From DASWIG01 sp965371445 (lineage in GTDB: Bacteria; Acidobacteriota; Thermoanaerobaculia; Multivoradales; J023), in NCBI GenBank assembly GCA_965371445.1, contig CBDUYN010000023.1, positions 1 through 64,000 of the forward strand: 64,000 nt of DNA, in the 5' to 3' direction. The notes beneath the pieces are model-generated. The model searched no databases. It was given only the letters and a program-made list of their open reading frames with translations, and was not told the origin of the DNA. Both the position numbers and the translations under genes were made by a program. Shown here piece by piece: positions 1 to 10,803 of this stretch; position 1 is the stretch's first letter, and each line of letters opens with the position of its first letter.

Positions 1-138
1 GAGTCGGTGTACCGAGAGACCGTCGAGCGATTCCCGCAAGACGTCGTGGCGCGCAACGGCCTGGGCGAGGTTCTCAAGGCCGCGAACCGTCTCGAAGAGT
101 CCGAGTCCGTGTACCGAGAGACCGTCGAGCGATTCCCG
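1..138 (+). repeat. Near-identical tandem TPR-coding repeat
   Basis: Bases 1-36 and 103-138 are identical except for one base, with a period of 102 bp (34 codons, exactly one TPR unit). Such near-identity at nucleotide level points to recent tandem duplication of the repeat unit. The array continues upstream of the window. Confidence 0.85.
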
Positions 139-1197
139 ACCAACGCCTATGCGAGGACGGGGTTGGAGTCCGTGTTGAGGTTGCAGGGTAAAGCCGAGCC
201 GGACCCCAAGGGCAAGCAGAGCACCGTCGCAACGTCGGAGACCGTCCAGCCCGACGCCGGAGCCTCGATACAAAGCTCTGAAGGGCTTGTCCCGGGCGGC
301 GATCCGCTTCCTACCCAGACCTCGAAGGCCGCCGATACACCCGCACCGGCGAGGGAGGCGGTTCAAAGACCCGAGAAAACTCAGCCTTCGGAGGCTGATC
401 AAAGGGCTGAGAGCGATGGGGCCTCGGTGACGGAGGCAGCCGTCACCCCGGAGCTGGCCCCTGCCGTTTCCGAGGTGCGCGAAGGAACCGCCGGTCCCGG
501 CTCCCGCCGGGATCTGCGCACCCGCGCGGCGCGGCTCTTCCGCCGCGGTGCGCGGCGCGCCGAGACAGCGCGGGACGACGCGGGACCGTCGCCCATCACG
601 CTTCGCAAACGCGCCGAGAAGCTTCTCGACGCCGTCCTGGCCGAGCGTCCCCACGACTTCCGAGCCTTGACGGAGAAGGGGCTTTTGCTCCTTGACTCGG
701 GCGCCTTCGAGACCGCTCGGACGCTCCTCGCCGAGCACGCCGGCCGCCTGCCCGCCGCGCCGCTCCTCTGGGCGTCCCTGGGCCGCGCCGTCCGCGAAGA
801 GGTCCGCGGCAGCGGACGGCGCCTCGACCCTGAGGCCGAAGGCGACGTCCTCCGGGCGCCGGAGCACCTCCACTCCCTCGACCATGCCTACGAGCCCCTG
901 GTCCGCCTCCAGGAAGGACGCGCCTACCTCGCCCTGACCGACGGCAGCGAACGTCTACAGGGCGCCTCCCGCGCCTTCGAACGCCTGCGCCGTTGGGTCG
1001 TCTGGAACGAGGCGAACGGCAAGACGCGGGAGTTCGAGCCCTGGTACGGCGCCGAGCTACGGCGCTACGCCCTCGCCCCGATCGACGTCGAGAGGAAGGT
1101 CGAGCCGTCCCACGTCGAGGCGATCGACGCCAGCCTCGAGGAGAACGCTCGCTTCGTCGACGTCCTCGAAGAGGATTTCGTCCTTCGATTCAGCTAA
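1..1197 (+). CDS. TPR-repeat protein, 3' part only
   Basis: The reading frame is open from the first base, so the true start lies upstream of the window. The first 50 or so codons are TPR-like 34-residue repeats (units beginning ESVYRETVERFP). A low-complexity Pro/Ala/Glu linker follows, then an Arg-rich stretch (about residues 165-190), then a second helical, TPR-like region with a conserved-looking W/R-rich C-terminus. TPR proteins are scaffolds for protein contacts; no enzymatic motif is visible. No partner can be inferred from neighbours: the next gene is a secreted Asp-box protein 115 bp downstream. The family of the C-terminal half is not recognised. Confidence 0.75.
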   Translation, partial: ESVYRETVERFPQDVVARNGLGEVLKAANRLEESESVYRETVERFPTNAYARTGLESVLRLQGKAEPDPKGKQSTVATSETVQPDAGASIQSSEGLVPGGDPLPTQTSKAADTPAPAREAVQRPEKTQPSEADQRAESDGASVTEAAVTPELAPAVSEVREGTAGPGSRRDLRTRAARLFRRGARRAETARDDAGPSPITLRKRAEKLLDAVLAERPHDFRALTEKGLLLLDSGAFETARTLLAEHAGRLPAAPLLWASLGRAVREEVRGSGRRLDPEAEGDVLRAPEHLHSLDHAYEPLVRLQEGRAYLALTDGSERLQGASRAFERLRRWVVWNEANGKTREFEPWYGAELRRYALAPIDVERKVEPSHVEAIDASLEENARFVDVLEEDFVLRFS

Positions 1198-1312
1198 GGA
1201 CAGCGATCGTTCGAATCAAAGCGTTAGAATTCCAGAAGGATCTCGACGGTCCCGCCCCTCCTACCTCTAGGAACCCTTCTACCTGCTGGGACCGCCGGAA
1301 CGGAGGTGTGTG

Positions 1313-4114
1313 ATGACCCTACGCAAGACCCTCGGAATCCTCGTCCTTGCCGCTCTGGCCTCGGCATCCCTCGCGGCCCAGGGCCCGCGCCCGGCGCTCG
1401 CCAGCGCCCTCGAAGACGGACTCCTGGCAGTCGAGCTCGCCCCTGAGCTCGGCGAAAGCTGGGCCGAGGCCCGCGTCGGACGCCTCGTCTTGCGCTCGGC
1501 CGCCGAGCAGCGCAGCCTCCGCGAGCTCCTGCCGGCCGAGGGCCGCCGCTTCGAGGCCCCCGCCGGCGACGGCTGTGGCGTCGTCCTCGCGACCTTCGGT
1601 CCCGACGCCCAGGGCGTCACCCGGACCTCCCGCCTCGTCGTCTGTCCCGACGGCCTCAGCGGCGACGCGTCGCTTCGAGCCCGCCTCGACGTCGGCGGCC
1701 ACGCCGGTGCCAAGGCCGGCGGACCGATCGAGATCCGCCCGCTCACCAACCCCGCGCTGCTGCGACCCGGCCGGGACCTCGTAGTTCGCCTCTATCTCCA
1801 GGACCGTCCGAGCGCCGGGGTCCTCGTCGCCGCCGAGGGAGAAGACGGCGGCCGCGTCGAAGGGCGAAGCGACGGCTCGGGAATCGCCAGCCTTACGCTG
1901 CCAGCTCCCGGCGCCTGGACGCTGCGCTACCGCGACACCCGCGACGGCACGGCCTTCGTGGCCGAGCTCGCCTTCGAGGTTTTGTCGCAAGAGGACTGGG
2001 CCAAGCTACCGATGCCACCCTGGGCGACCGGCTCGGTCACCCAACGCAGCCCCGTGAAGGCTACCGGGTGGCGCGAGCTCGGACCGGCGCCGATCGCTTC
2101 CGTACGCTACACGGGACGCGCCGCGGCGATCGCGCCGAGCCCGCGACGCGGACCCCGCTACTTCGCCGGCAGCGCCTCGGGCGGCGTGTGGCTCTCGACC
2201 AACGCCGGACGCACCTGGCAGGAACGAAACGCGGGACTGCCGACGCTCGCGATCGGCGCCCTCGCCGTCGACCCGGTCGACGACAACGTCCTCTACGCTG
2301 GCTCGGGCGAAGCCAACAACGCCTACCACAGCCTCTACGGCCTGGGGCTCTACAGATCGACGAACGGCGGCAAGAGCTGGCAGGTGCTGGCCGCGGACAC
2401 CTTTGCCGGCCGGGCTTTTTCTCGCCTCGTGGTTTCGCCTTTTGACCGCCGGGTGATCTGGGCCGCGGTAGGACGGGCCGGCGGCACCTACGAGGGCGTC
2501 GAGGGAGCGCGCGAGCACCCCGAAAGCGACGGCGCGACGGGGATCTTCCGCTCCCGCGACAGCGGCCGTACCTGGCAGCACCTGCGCGCCGGAGCGGGCC
2601 TGGGCGCTTTTACGGCGAGCGACGTCGACCTCGACCCGCGCGACGAGCGGCGCGTCTACGCGAGTCTGGCCGACCCGTTCGGACGGACGCGCAACGGCGT
2701 CTACCGTTCGAGAGACGGCGGCACGAGCTTCGAGCCGATCCTCTTGAGCGGCCCGCGCGAGCCCACTTTCGGCCGCATCAGTCTGGCGGTCGCGCCCTCG
2801 TCGAGCGACCGCCTCTACGCCCTCGTCGCCCGTCCGGCCTCGCGGGCGACGCCCGGCGGCTTCGCCCCGGGCGGCTCGCGCTCCTACGCCGTCTACCGCT
2901 CTGAGGACGGTGGCGACAGCTGGACGCGCTTCGCCTCGCCGCTCACCGGCTCCCAGTACGGCCACTACTACTCCACGATCGTCGTCCATCCCGAGGATCC
3001 CGACACCTTCTTCGTCGGCGGCCTGGAGGTGATGCGCTCGCGCGACGGCGGCGCGACGTTTTCCGAGGTCACGCCCCCGCACGTCGACATCCACGACATG
3101 GCCTTCGACCGCGCCGGACGCCTCCTCGTCGCCGACGACGGCGGCGTCGACCGCAGCGACGACCTGGGCAATTCCTGGAAGGTGCTCCACAACGGCGGCA
3201 TGGGTGCGGTCCAGTTCTATCCCGGCCTGTCGATCGACCCGAGCCGGCCGTGGATCGTCCTGGCGGGCACCCAGGACAACGGGACGACGCTGCGGACCTC
3301 CTCCGGCGAATGGTTCTGGGTCACCGGCGGCGACGGCGGCCATACGGCGATCCATCCCCAGCAGCCGAACGTCTACTTCGCCGAGAGCCAGGGCAGCGGA
3401 CAGCTCTACCGGTCCGACGACTTCGGCCTCTCCTGGGTCCATTCGGCCACCGGGATCGACCCGAGCGACCGTCATTGCTTCCTGCCGCCCGTCGTCTTCG
3501 ATCCCGAGGACCCGACGCGGCTCCTCTACGCCACCCACCGGGTCTACGAGTCGACCGACACGGGCCGGAGCTGGCGGGCCGTCTCGGACGACCTGACCGG
3601 CGGCGATCCGGCGGCGATCCAGTCGCTTGTGATCGCTCCCGCGAGCTCCAACGTCGTCTACGCGGCGACCAACGACGGCCGCGTGCTGGTGTCGTCAAAC
3701 GGCGGCTCGGTGTGGGACGTGGTCCTGGAAGGCGTCGGCGGCTGGCCGCGGGTGCTGCGCCAACTCGCCGTCGACCCCAAGCGTCCGTCGCAGGTCTACG
3801 TCGCCGACATGCGCTTCGGCGGCCAGGGGGTCCTCGCAAGCCTCGACCGGGGACGCACCTGGCGCTCGCTCGGCGCCGGGCTCCCCGACGTGCCGGTCAA
3901 CACGGTCGCCGTCCACCGCCGGGGGACGAAGCGGTACCTCTTCGCCGGCACCGACCAGGGCGTTTACCTCTCGCGCGACTTCGGGAAGACATGGGCCGAG
4001 TACGGCAAGATCCCGCGGGCGCCGGTCATGGACCTCGTCGTCGACGCGGCGAACGGCCGGCTGGTGGCGTCGACCCTGGGGCGCGGTGCCTGGGAGATCG
4101 ACCTGCCGGAATAA
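1313..4114 (+). CDS. Secreted BNR/Asp-box repeat protein
   Basis: Protein of 933 residues with an N-terminal signal peptide (residues 1-23, ending SLAAQG). The start is ATG at 1313 because GGAGG lies 6 bases upstream; the preceding in-frame GTG fits less well. An N-terminal beta-rich domain of about 220 residues precedes a long run of Asp-box motifs (S-x-D/N-x-G-x-T/S-W), for example STNAGRTW, STNGGKSW, SRDSGRTW, SDDLGNSW and SRDFGKTW; I count 12. These build a beta-propeller as in sialidase-like or VPS10/sortilin-like (photosystem II stability factor-like) proteins. No sialidase catalytic set was recognised, so an extracellular binding or scaffold role is likelier than hydrolysis. It converges on mreD with only 2 bp between the stops. 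Confidence 0.85.
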   Translation: MTLRKTLGILVLAALASASLAAQGPRPALASALEDGLLAVELAPELGESWAEARVGRLVLRSAAEQRSLRELLPAEGRRFEAPAGDGCGVVLATFGPDAQGVTRTSRLVVCPDGLSGDASLRARLDVGGHAGAKAGGPIEIRPLTNPALLRPGRDLVVRLYLQDRPSAGVLVAAEGEDGGRVEGRSDGSGIASLTLPAPGAWTLRYRDTRDGTAFVAELAFEVLSQEDWAKLPMPPWATGSVTQRSPVKATGWRELGPAPIASVRYTGRAAAIAPSPRRGPRYFAGSASGGVWLSTNAGRTWQERNAGLPTLAIGALAVDPVDDNVLYAGSGEANNAYHSLYGLGLYRSTNGGKSWQVLAADTFAGRAFSRLVVSPFDRRVIWAAVGRAGGTYEGVEGAREHPESDGATGIFRSRDSGRTWQHLRAGAGLGAFTASDVDLDPRDERRVYASLADPFGRTRNGVYRSRDGGTSFEPILLSGPREPTFGRISLAVAPSSSDRLYALVARPASRATPGGFAPGGSRSYAVYRSEDGGDSWTRFASPLTGSQYGHYYSTIVVHPEDPDTFFVGGLEVMRSRDGGATFSEVTPPHVDIHDMAFDRAGRLLVADDGGVDRSDDLGNSWKVLHNGGMGAVQFYPGLSIDPSRPWIVLAGTQDNGTTLRTSSGEWFWVTGGDGGHTAIHPQQPNVYFAESQGSGQLYRSDDFGLSWVHSATGIDPSDRHCFLPPVVFDPEDPTRLLYATHRVYESTDTGRSWRAVSDDLTGGDPAAIQSLVIAPASSNVVYAATNDGRVLVSSNGGSVWDVVLEGVGGWPRVLRQLAVDPKRPSQVYVADMRFGGQGVLASLDRGRTWRSLGAGLPDVPVNTVAVHRRGTKRYLFAGTDQGVYLSRDFGKTWAEYGKIPRAPVMDLVVDAANGRLVASTLGRGAWEIDLPE

Positions 4115-4116
4115 GC

Positions 4117-4638
4117 TCAGTCGACCTGGATGCGCAGCCGTTTCCGCCGGCCTTGCTTCCATTGGGCCAAGTAGCGCCGGGAGCGTCCGGCAAGCACGAA
4201 GACGAGGGTCCCGATGCCCGCGGTGGTGGCCATGCGGGCGATCATCGTGGAGGGACCCGGAAAGTCGGAGGCCGGCAGCATCAGGAGGGTCACGACGACG
4301 ACCAACACCTGCTGCACCGCCGCCGCCAGGGCAAAAAACATGGCCATCTGCGCCGGCTGCCGGACCACGATCCGCTGGCGCAGGCGTGCCGCGGCCCAGC
4401 CGACCAGGGTGTCGGCGAAGCCGTAGAGACCGTAGAGGCCGCCGGTGAGAGCGTCATGCGCCAGGCCGGCGAGAGACCCGCCGGTCATCGAGCCGACGGG
4501 ACCGACGACGAGCGCGTTGTAGACCGCAAGGACCAGGAAAAGGTCGACGAGCTGGAAGAAGTGAGGAAAGAGCTTCTGCCCGAGGACCTGGCCCGCCGTC
4601 GCGAGGAGCAGGCCGAGGAGGAACCTAACGATCTGCAT
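4117..4638 (-). CDS. mreD: Rod shape-determining protein MreD
   Basis: Protein of 173 residues, the usual MreD size, made almost entirely of hydrophobic helices with short charged loops, including a GSMTGGSLAGLAHDALTGG loop typical of the family. MreD is the inner-membrane partner of MreC in the elongasome. The last gene of mreB-mreC-mreD; its start overlaps the mreC end by 14 bp, so translation is probably coupled. Position in the cluster is the strongest evidence, since MreD sequences diverge widely. Confidence 0.85.
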   Translation of the reverse strand: MQIVRFLLGLLLATAGQVLGQKLFPHFFQLVDLFLVLAVYNALVVGPVGSMTGGSLAGLAHDALTGGLYGLYGFADTLVGWAAARLRQRIVVRQPAQMAMFFALAAAVQQVLVVVVTLLMLPASDFPGPSTMIARMATTAGIGTLVFVLAGRSRRYLAQWKQGRRKRLRIQVD

Positions 4639-5469
4639 CGCTCTCCCCCGCGGCCGGCACCGCCTCCCGGACCTCGGCGGGCACGGCTTCCTGGGTCAGG
4701 ACGTAGACCTGGTCGAGGGCCTCGAAGTCGATCGCCGGCCGCAGGGCGATGCGCAGGAAAAGCCCCTGCCCCCGGGCGACCTCGCTCACCCGGCCGATCG
4801 GGACGCCGCGCGGGAAGATACCGTCGATCCCGGCGGTCACCACCCGGTCGCCGAGGCGCACGTCGGCCTTCAAGGGGATGTGCTTGAGCGTCAAGGCGGC
4901 GCCGCCGCCGCGGACCACACCGCGCTGGCGGGTGCGCTCGATCATGGCGGAGACGGCGAGCGACGGATCGGTCAGGAGCAGCACCTTGGCGTAGCGGCCC
5001 GCCGGGACGACGATCCGGCCTACGAGCCCCTGGTCGGTGACCACCGGCTGGTTGCGCCGCGGCTCGATCGTGCCGGTGTAGAGCACCAGGGTCCGGAGCC
5101 AGGAGGCCTGGTCGACGTAGACCACGTCGGCGACGATGGCGTCGCCGGTCTCCGGACGCGTGTAGCCGGTGGTCCGCGACAGCCGGGCGAGCTTCTCTTC
5201 GACCCCCTGGAGGCGGACGAGCTCGTGGCGCAGGCGCACGATCTCACGGCGCAGCTCCAGGTTCTCGCGGCGCAGCGTCCCCGCAAGCCGTAGCGAGGCG
5301 AACGACTCGCCGACCGCGTCGGAGGCCCGGGCGACGGCTCCGCCGATCGGACCGAGCGTCGCGAGCATCAGCCGCTCGACACGGTTGCCGCGCGAGCGCT
5401 GGTGGGTGGAAAGGAGGAACAGGTGGCCCAGGAGCAGGACCAGGAGCAGGGCATAGCTCCAGCGTCCGT

Positions 5470-5473
<4 letters not shown>
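4625..5473 (-). CDS. mreC: Rod shape-determining protein MreC
   Basis: Protein of 282 residues: one N-terminal transmembrane helix (about residues 7-25), a periplasmic coiled coil (about 60-100, rich in LRRE/LRHE heptads), then the beta-rich MreC domain with the family signatures DQGLVGRIV, LLTDPSLAVSAMIERT and GDRVVTAG. MreC links cytoplasmic MreB filaments to PBP2/RodA in the periplasm. The start overlaps the mreB stop in an ATGA arrangement (4 bp), and the end overlaps mreD. The C-terminal tail beyond about residue 265 is a variable charged region. Confidence 0.95.
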
Positions 5474-6495
<1,022 letters not shown>

Positions 6496-6621
6496 GGCGG
6501 TCTTTCGATCCTCACAGTCTTTGAGCGTTCGCCGCGGCGCTTCTTGGCGGCGGCGGTCGCGTACCGCTTCGGCCTCCGGGCGTTTCCGGCTTCGGAGGCG
6601 GCGCGGCGAGTCTTTGGCGAA

Positions 6622-8040
6622 TCAGACGGCGTCGATGAAAACCTGCGTCCTCTGGATCGACTCGTTGTTCCAGGCGTCGGTGGCGACGATCTCCAGCATC
6701 GACCAGCCGGCCTGCATCATCTGGATCGTCTTCGAGAACGAGCCGTCGGGCCTCAAGACGACGGCTTCTCCGTTGATCGTCACCGTGGCGCCCGACTCGG
6801 TCTTGCCGTTGATGATCACGAGGTTGCCGAGCGTCTCGGTGTCCACGATCTCCAGCGCCGGCGGCACCCGGTCGTTGACCTCTCCGATCGTCGACAGCGA
6901 CGCGACGCGAAAGGCCCGCGCCTCGCTCCAGGGACCGGTCGTGCCCTGGGCGTCGAGCGCCGCCACCTGCCAGTAGAAGTTGCCCTCGCCCTGGATACCG
7001 AGCCGGGCGGAGGTCTTCGTGCGAACGTCGTCGATCAGGCTGGCCGCAAAAAGGCGGGTGGTGGAGATCTGGAGCGCGTACTCGCGGGCGCGGTCGACCG
7101 GCTGCCAGGAGAGGACGACTTCCTTGTCGGTGTCGAGGTCGAAGGCCCGGTCGTTGGTGGGGCCGAGGGGTACCGGGGCAAACGGCAGGTCGCGGAGGTC
7201 GGAGAACTGGTCGCCGAACTGCTCGATCTGTTGCATGGCACCGACCTCGACCGCTTGCCCTCCGGCTTTGGATTCGACCTGGAGACTGCCCTCGAAAGCC
7301 GCGAAGCGGCCCGCACCTTTGTCGCGGTCAAAGGAAACCAGGGCTTCGGAATCGCTACGCACTGTCGCGGTCGACTTCGGCGTCGACACCGTGCTCGACT
7401 GGTCGGAGGTGTTGAGCTCGACCCGGCCAAAAGCGAGGTCGGTGGCCTCTGTTTCGTTCAAGTGGACCATGGTGCTCTGGCGCAGGGTAAAGACCGAGCC
7501 GTCGCCGATCTTGAGCTGTGCCGTGCCGTCGGTCGCGGTTTTCACCCAGTCGCCGGCATCCAACGTGTCGTGGGGACGCAGGCGGCTCCAGTTGCCGCGG
7601 TCCCCGCGCCGGAACTCGACGTTGCCCTGGACGCTCATCACGCGGATCGACCCCTGGCTCAGGCTGGCCAGGATGGAGCGCAGCAGGTTGACGCAGGACT
7701 TGCCCTTCTCCAGCGCACTCTCGAAATTCTTGTCCTCAAAAGCCTGGCGCGCTTCCTCGAGCTGGTCCCAGGCCGCCTTGTGGTCGCGGTAGATCTGGTC
7801 GAAACGATCGGAAGCCCTGAGCTGCTCCGCGATGGCCGTGGCGTCCTCGATCGCCGCCAACGCCCGGTCCTCCAGGGTGTAGATCATCCACCGGTCGTAG
7901 GCTAAGACGGCGGCGACGATGGCGACGATCAGTCCGACCAGCGTCATGAGCCGGCGTACCGAGGTCACGGAAACGCTGTACCATCCGCGATCCTTCTGCT
8001 TGATCTGGTGGAGGGTGGGAGGAATCTGCTGGCTCGACAT
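6622..8040 (-). CDS. FecR-domain protein with membrane anchor
   Basis: Protein of 472 residues from ATG 8040, chosen because GGGAG lies about 7 bases upstream; the frame is open further but that extension is Arg-rich and unlike protein. One transmembrane segment (about residues 31-52) is followed by a helical stretch, then a FecR-type beta domain (GDWVKTATDGTAQLKIGDGS, with VRSDSEALVSFD), then a fibronectin-like segment (VLSWQPVDRAREYALQIS) and a C-terminal Big-like domain (GKTESGATVTINGEAV). FecR domains outside TonB signalling are usually extracytoplasmic structural modules. It lies upstream of mreB on the same strand with a 126-bp gap. Function unknown beyond envelope location. Confidence 0.8.
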   Translation of the reverse strand: MSSQQIPPTLHQIKQKDRGWYSVSVTSVRRLMTLVGLIVAIVAAVLAYDRWMIYTLEDRALAAIEDATAIAEQLRASDRFDQIYRDHKAAWDQLEEARQAFEDKNFESALEKGKSCVNLLRSILASLSQGSIRVMSVQGNVEFRRGDRGNWSRLRPHDTLDAGDWVKTATDGTAQLKIGDGSVFTLRQSTMVHLNETEATDLAFGRVELNTSDQSSTVSTPKSTATVRSDSEALVSFDRDKGAGRFAAFEGSLQVESKAGGQAVEVGAMQQIEQFGDQFSDLRDLPFAPVPLGPTNDRAFDLDTDKEVVLSWQPVDRAREYALQISTTRLFAASLIDDVRTKTSARLGIQGEGNFYWQVAALDAQGTTGPWSEARAFRVASLSTIGEVNDRVPPALEIVDTETLGNLVIINGKTESGATVTINGEAVVLRPDGSFSKTIQMMQAGWSMLEIVATDAWNNESIQRTQVFIDAV

Positions 8041-8225
8041 AGAGGGCTCCCGGTCGTTTGCAGGCGTCGTTGAGGCGTCGCGGCGGCGGCGGCTCGCGCC
8101 GGGCACGCAGCCGTCGAAATATAGCACACGCGCCCGGGCCGGAGGGCGCGGACTTGCCCCAAGGGCGTCGAATGTGTAGAGTCTCGCCTTCGCGCACCCG
8201 CGCGTTCAACCTAAGGAGCGCAACG

Positions 8226-10157
8226 ATGGCCCTCAAGTATATCCGCGACAACTTGAAATCCCTCGTCTGGATCCTCTGGCTGGTGATCGGAGCGTTCGTG
8301 CTGCTCGTCTTCTTCGGCTGGGGCGGGTTTAACCAGCGTGTCGCCGGTTCGCCCGACGCGGCGGCCGTCGTCGGCGACGAGACGATCTCTTTTGACGAGT
8401 TCCAGAACGAGTACCGCAACCTCGAGAGCCAATACCGTCAGACGTTCGGCGATCAGTTCAACGCCGACCTGGCGCGGCAGCTGAACCTCCCCGTCCAGGC
8501 CCTCGACCGGCTGATCAACCAGCGGATCCTTCTGATGGAGGCACGCGCCATCGGGCTTCAGGTGAGCGACGAGGAGCTGCGCGAGGCGATCCTCGAGTAT
8601 CCGGCCTTTCAGCGCGACGGCCATTTCATCGGCAGCGAGGAGTACGAGAAGCTCCTGCGCCGCGCCCGGCTCTCGACGGAAGCTTTCCAGGAGTCCCACC
8701 GCAACGAGCTCCTCATGACGAAGCTCTCCTCCGTGCTCGGAGCGACCATCTACGTGTCCGACGTCGAGGTCGAGGAGGCCTACCGCGACCAGGTCGAGCG
8801 CGCCAAGGTGCGCTACGTCGAGCTCCCGGCCTCCCAGATGGACGAGGTCGAAGTCTCCCGCGAAGACCTGGAGAGCTACCTCGCGGAAAACGCCGCCGAC
8901 TTCGAGGTCGCCGAGCAGCGCGTGGTCGACTACCTCCTGGTCGACACCGCGAGGCTGCGGGGCGAGATCACGATTTCCGAGAAGGCCAAGCGCACCTACT
9001 ACGACGAGCACCCGGACGAGTTCCAGCGCCGCGAGCAGGTGCGGGCCCGCCACATCCTGCGTAAGATCACTCCGGATCGCCCGGAGGAGGAGGCGCGGGC
9101 CGACGCCGAGTCGATCAAGCAACGCCTCGCGGCCGGTGAGGCCTTTGCCGACCTCGCCAAAGAGCTCTCGGAAGACCCGGGGAGCGCCACGGCCGGCGGC
9201 GTGCTGCGGCCCTTCGGCCGCGGCGAGATGCTGCCGCCTTTTGAGGAAGCGGCCTTCAACTCGCCGGAAGGGGAGCTCGTCGGCCCGGTGCAGACCTCCT
9301 TCGGCTTTCACCTGATCGAGGTCCTCGGCCGCACCCCGGCCGGCGCACAGCCCTTCGAAGAGGTGCGCGGACGCATCAACGCCAACCTCAAGAACACCGA
9401 GGTCACCCGTATGGCCGAGACCAAGGCCAACGACCTCGCCGGGCGCATCGCCGAGGACGCCACCGAGGACGACCTCCGGGCCCTGGCCGAGGTGGAGGGC
9501 CTGACGCTCGAGACGACCGAGCCCTTCGGCGAGAGCGACGCGATCCCCGGGCTCGGTTTCGCGCCGACCTTCAACTCCGCGATCTTCGGCCTTGACGAGG
9601 GTGGGATCACCGAGCCGATCAAGATCCCCCGCGGCTGGGCGGTCGGCCGCCTACGTGAGGTCCGGGAGCCGCGCAGCCCCGCCGTCGAGGAGGTCGAGGA
9701 CAGGCTGCGCCGCGCGGCGGTCCAGACGCGGCAAAAAGTAGCCGCCGTCGCCCGTCTCCGGAGCGAGGTCGACAGCCTGGCGACGCTCGACGAGGTGGCC
9801 GCCGACCTGGGCCTCGAGGTCAAAGAATCCACCGAATTCGGCCACAACGGCACGATCGCCGGCCTCTCCGGTAGCCAGGAGGTGGTCACGGCCGCCCTGG
9901 GGATGGAGGTCGGCGACCGGGGCGCCCCGGTGACGACACAGCAAGGCGCGGTGCTCTTCGAGGTGACCGAACGGTCCCGTTTCGACGCCGCGGAGTTCGA
10001 AGAGGCCAAGGCGTCGACGCGCGAGGAGCAGGAAGAGCAGCAGCTCCAGGAGCTGATTCAGACGCTGATCGAGCAACGCCGCCGGGAGCTCGTGCCGCAG
10101 TACGGCGTCGGCGTCCTCGCGAACTTCGGAATCGGCGAGCCGCCGACCTCGGGGTAG
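8226..10157 (+). CDS. PpiD/SurA-like peptidyl-prolyl isomerase
   Basis: Protein of 643 residues from ATG 8226, which has AAGGAG 7 bases upstream and gives the expected start MALKYIRDN followed by a single transmembrane helix (about residues 12-31). SurA_N-like chaperone helices follow (about 45-260). The parvulin rotamase domain lies near residues 270-365 (VRARHILRKI ... FGFHLIEV), then a second helical chaperone region. This is the PpiD architecture: an inner-membrane-anchored periplasmic folding factor for outer-membrane and secreted proteins. It is divergent from the FecR gene across a 185-bp gap that must hold both promoters; I could not define them. Confidence 0.92.
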   Translation: MALKYIRDNLKSLVWILWLVIGAFVLLVFFGWGGFNQRVAGSPDAAAVVGDETISFDEFQNEYRNLESQYRQTFGDQFNADLARQLNLPVQALDRLINQRILLMEARAIGLQVSDEELREAILEYPAFQRDGHFIGSEEYEKLLRRARLSTEAFQESHRNELLMTKLSSVLGATIYVSDVEVEEAYRDQVERAKVRYVELPASQMDEVEVSREDLESYLAENAADFEVAEQRVVDYLLVDTARLRGEITISEKAKRTYYDEHPDEFQRREQVRARHILRKITPDRPEEEARADAESIKQRLAAGEAFADLAKELSEDPGSATAGGVLRPFGRGEMLPPFEEAAFNSPEGELVGPVQTSFGFHLIEVLGRTPAGAQPFEEVRGRINANLKNTEVTRMAETKANDLAGRIAEDATEDDLRALAEVEGLTLETTEPFGESDAIPGLGFAPTFNSAIFGLDEGGITEPIKIPRGWAVGRLREVREPRSPAVEEVEDRLRRAAVQTRQKVAAVARLRSEVDSLATLDEVAADLGLEVKESTEFGHNGTIAGLSGSQEVVTAALGMEVGDRGAPVTTQQGAVLFEVTERSRFDAAEFEEAKASTREEQEEQQLQELIQTLIEQRRRELVPQYGVGVLANFGIGEPPTSG

Positions 10158-10184
10158 GCGTCCCGGCGAGCGGTCGGCGCTCAG

Positions 10185-10778
10185 ATGATCGGATACCTCC
10201 ACGGGAAGCTGCTGCGCATCGCGCCGAGCCGGCTGCTGCTCGACGTCGGCGGGGTGGGCTACGAGGTCGCGATCCCGCTCTCGACCTACTACGAGGTGCA
10301 GCAGAAGAGCGAGGGCGACGAGGCGGAGCTTTTCGTCCACACCCACGTGCGCGAGGACGCGATCGTCCTCTACGGCTTCCGGACGGAACGCGAACGGCAG
10401 CTCTTCGAGCTGCTGATCACGGTCTCGGGGGTGGGTCCGCGCCTCGCCCAGACCGTGCTCTCGGGCCTCTCGCCCGACGACCTCGTCGCGGCGCTCGCGT
10501 CGGGCGACGTGCGGCGCCTCCAGGGCATTCCCGGCATCGGCAAGAAGACGGCCGAGCGTCTCCTGATCGACCTGCGCGACCGGGTCGGGGACCTCGTCAC
10601 CGAGGAGACACCCGCGGCGGTGCTACCGGCCGACAGCGACCTCGTCTCGGCGCTTTTGAGCCTCGGCTACAAGCCGGCAGCGGCGGAGCGTGCCGTCCGG
10701 AAGGTGACGCGCGAGAACCCGGAGGCGTCCTTTGCGGACCTCCTGCGGCTGGCCTTGAAGCAGCTGTCACGGGTCTAG
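10185..10778 (+). CDS. ruvA: Holliday junction DNA helicase subunit RuvA
   Basis: Protein of 197 residues, normal RuvA length. The OB-fold N-terminus (MIGYLHGKLLRIAPSRLLLD) precedes tandem helix-hairpin-helix motifs (SGVGPRLAQTVLSGL and IPGIGKKTAERLLIDL), followed by a flexible linker and the C-terminal three-helix domain (residues about 150-197) that contacts RuvB. RuvA binds the four-way junction and loads RuvB. Neither ruvB nor ruvC is in the window, so the usual cluster is broken up here. It lies 27 bp after the isomerase gene. Confidence 0.97.
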   Translation: MIGYLHGKLLRIAPSRLLLDVGGVGYEVAIPLSTYYEVQQKSEGDEAELFVHTHVREDAIVLYGFRTERERQLFELLITVSGVGPRLAQTVLSGLSPDDLVAALASGDVRRLQGIPGIGKKTAERLLIDLRDRVGDLVTEETPAAVLPADSDLVSALLSLGYKPAAAERAVRKVTRENPEASFADLLRLALKQLSRV

Positions 10779-10803
10779 ATCTTCTCGCTGCTAAGATCGA
10801 GCC

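Noticed and set aside
2006..3538. 510-codon open frame on the minus strand
   Set aside because: Antisense to the Asp-box protein gene, whose repeats are unambiguous; its product is low-complexity and arises from high GC.
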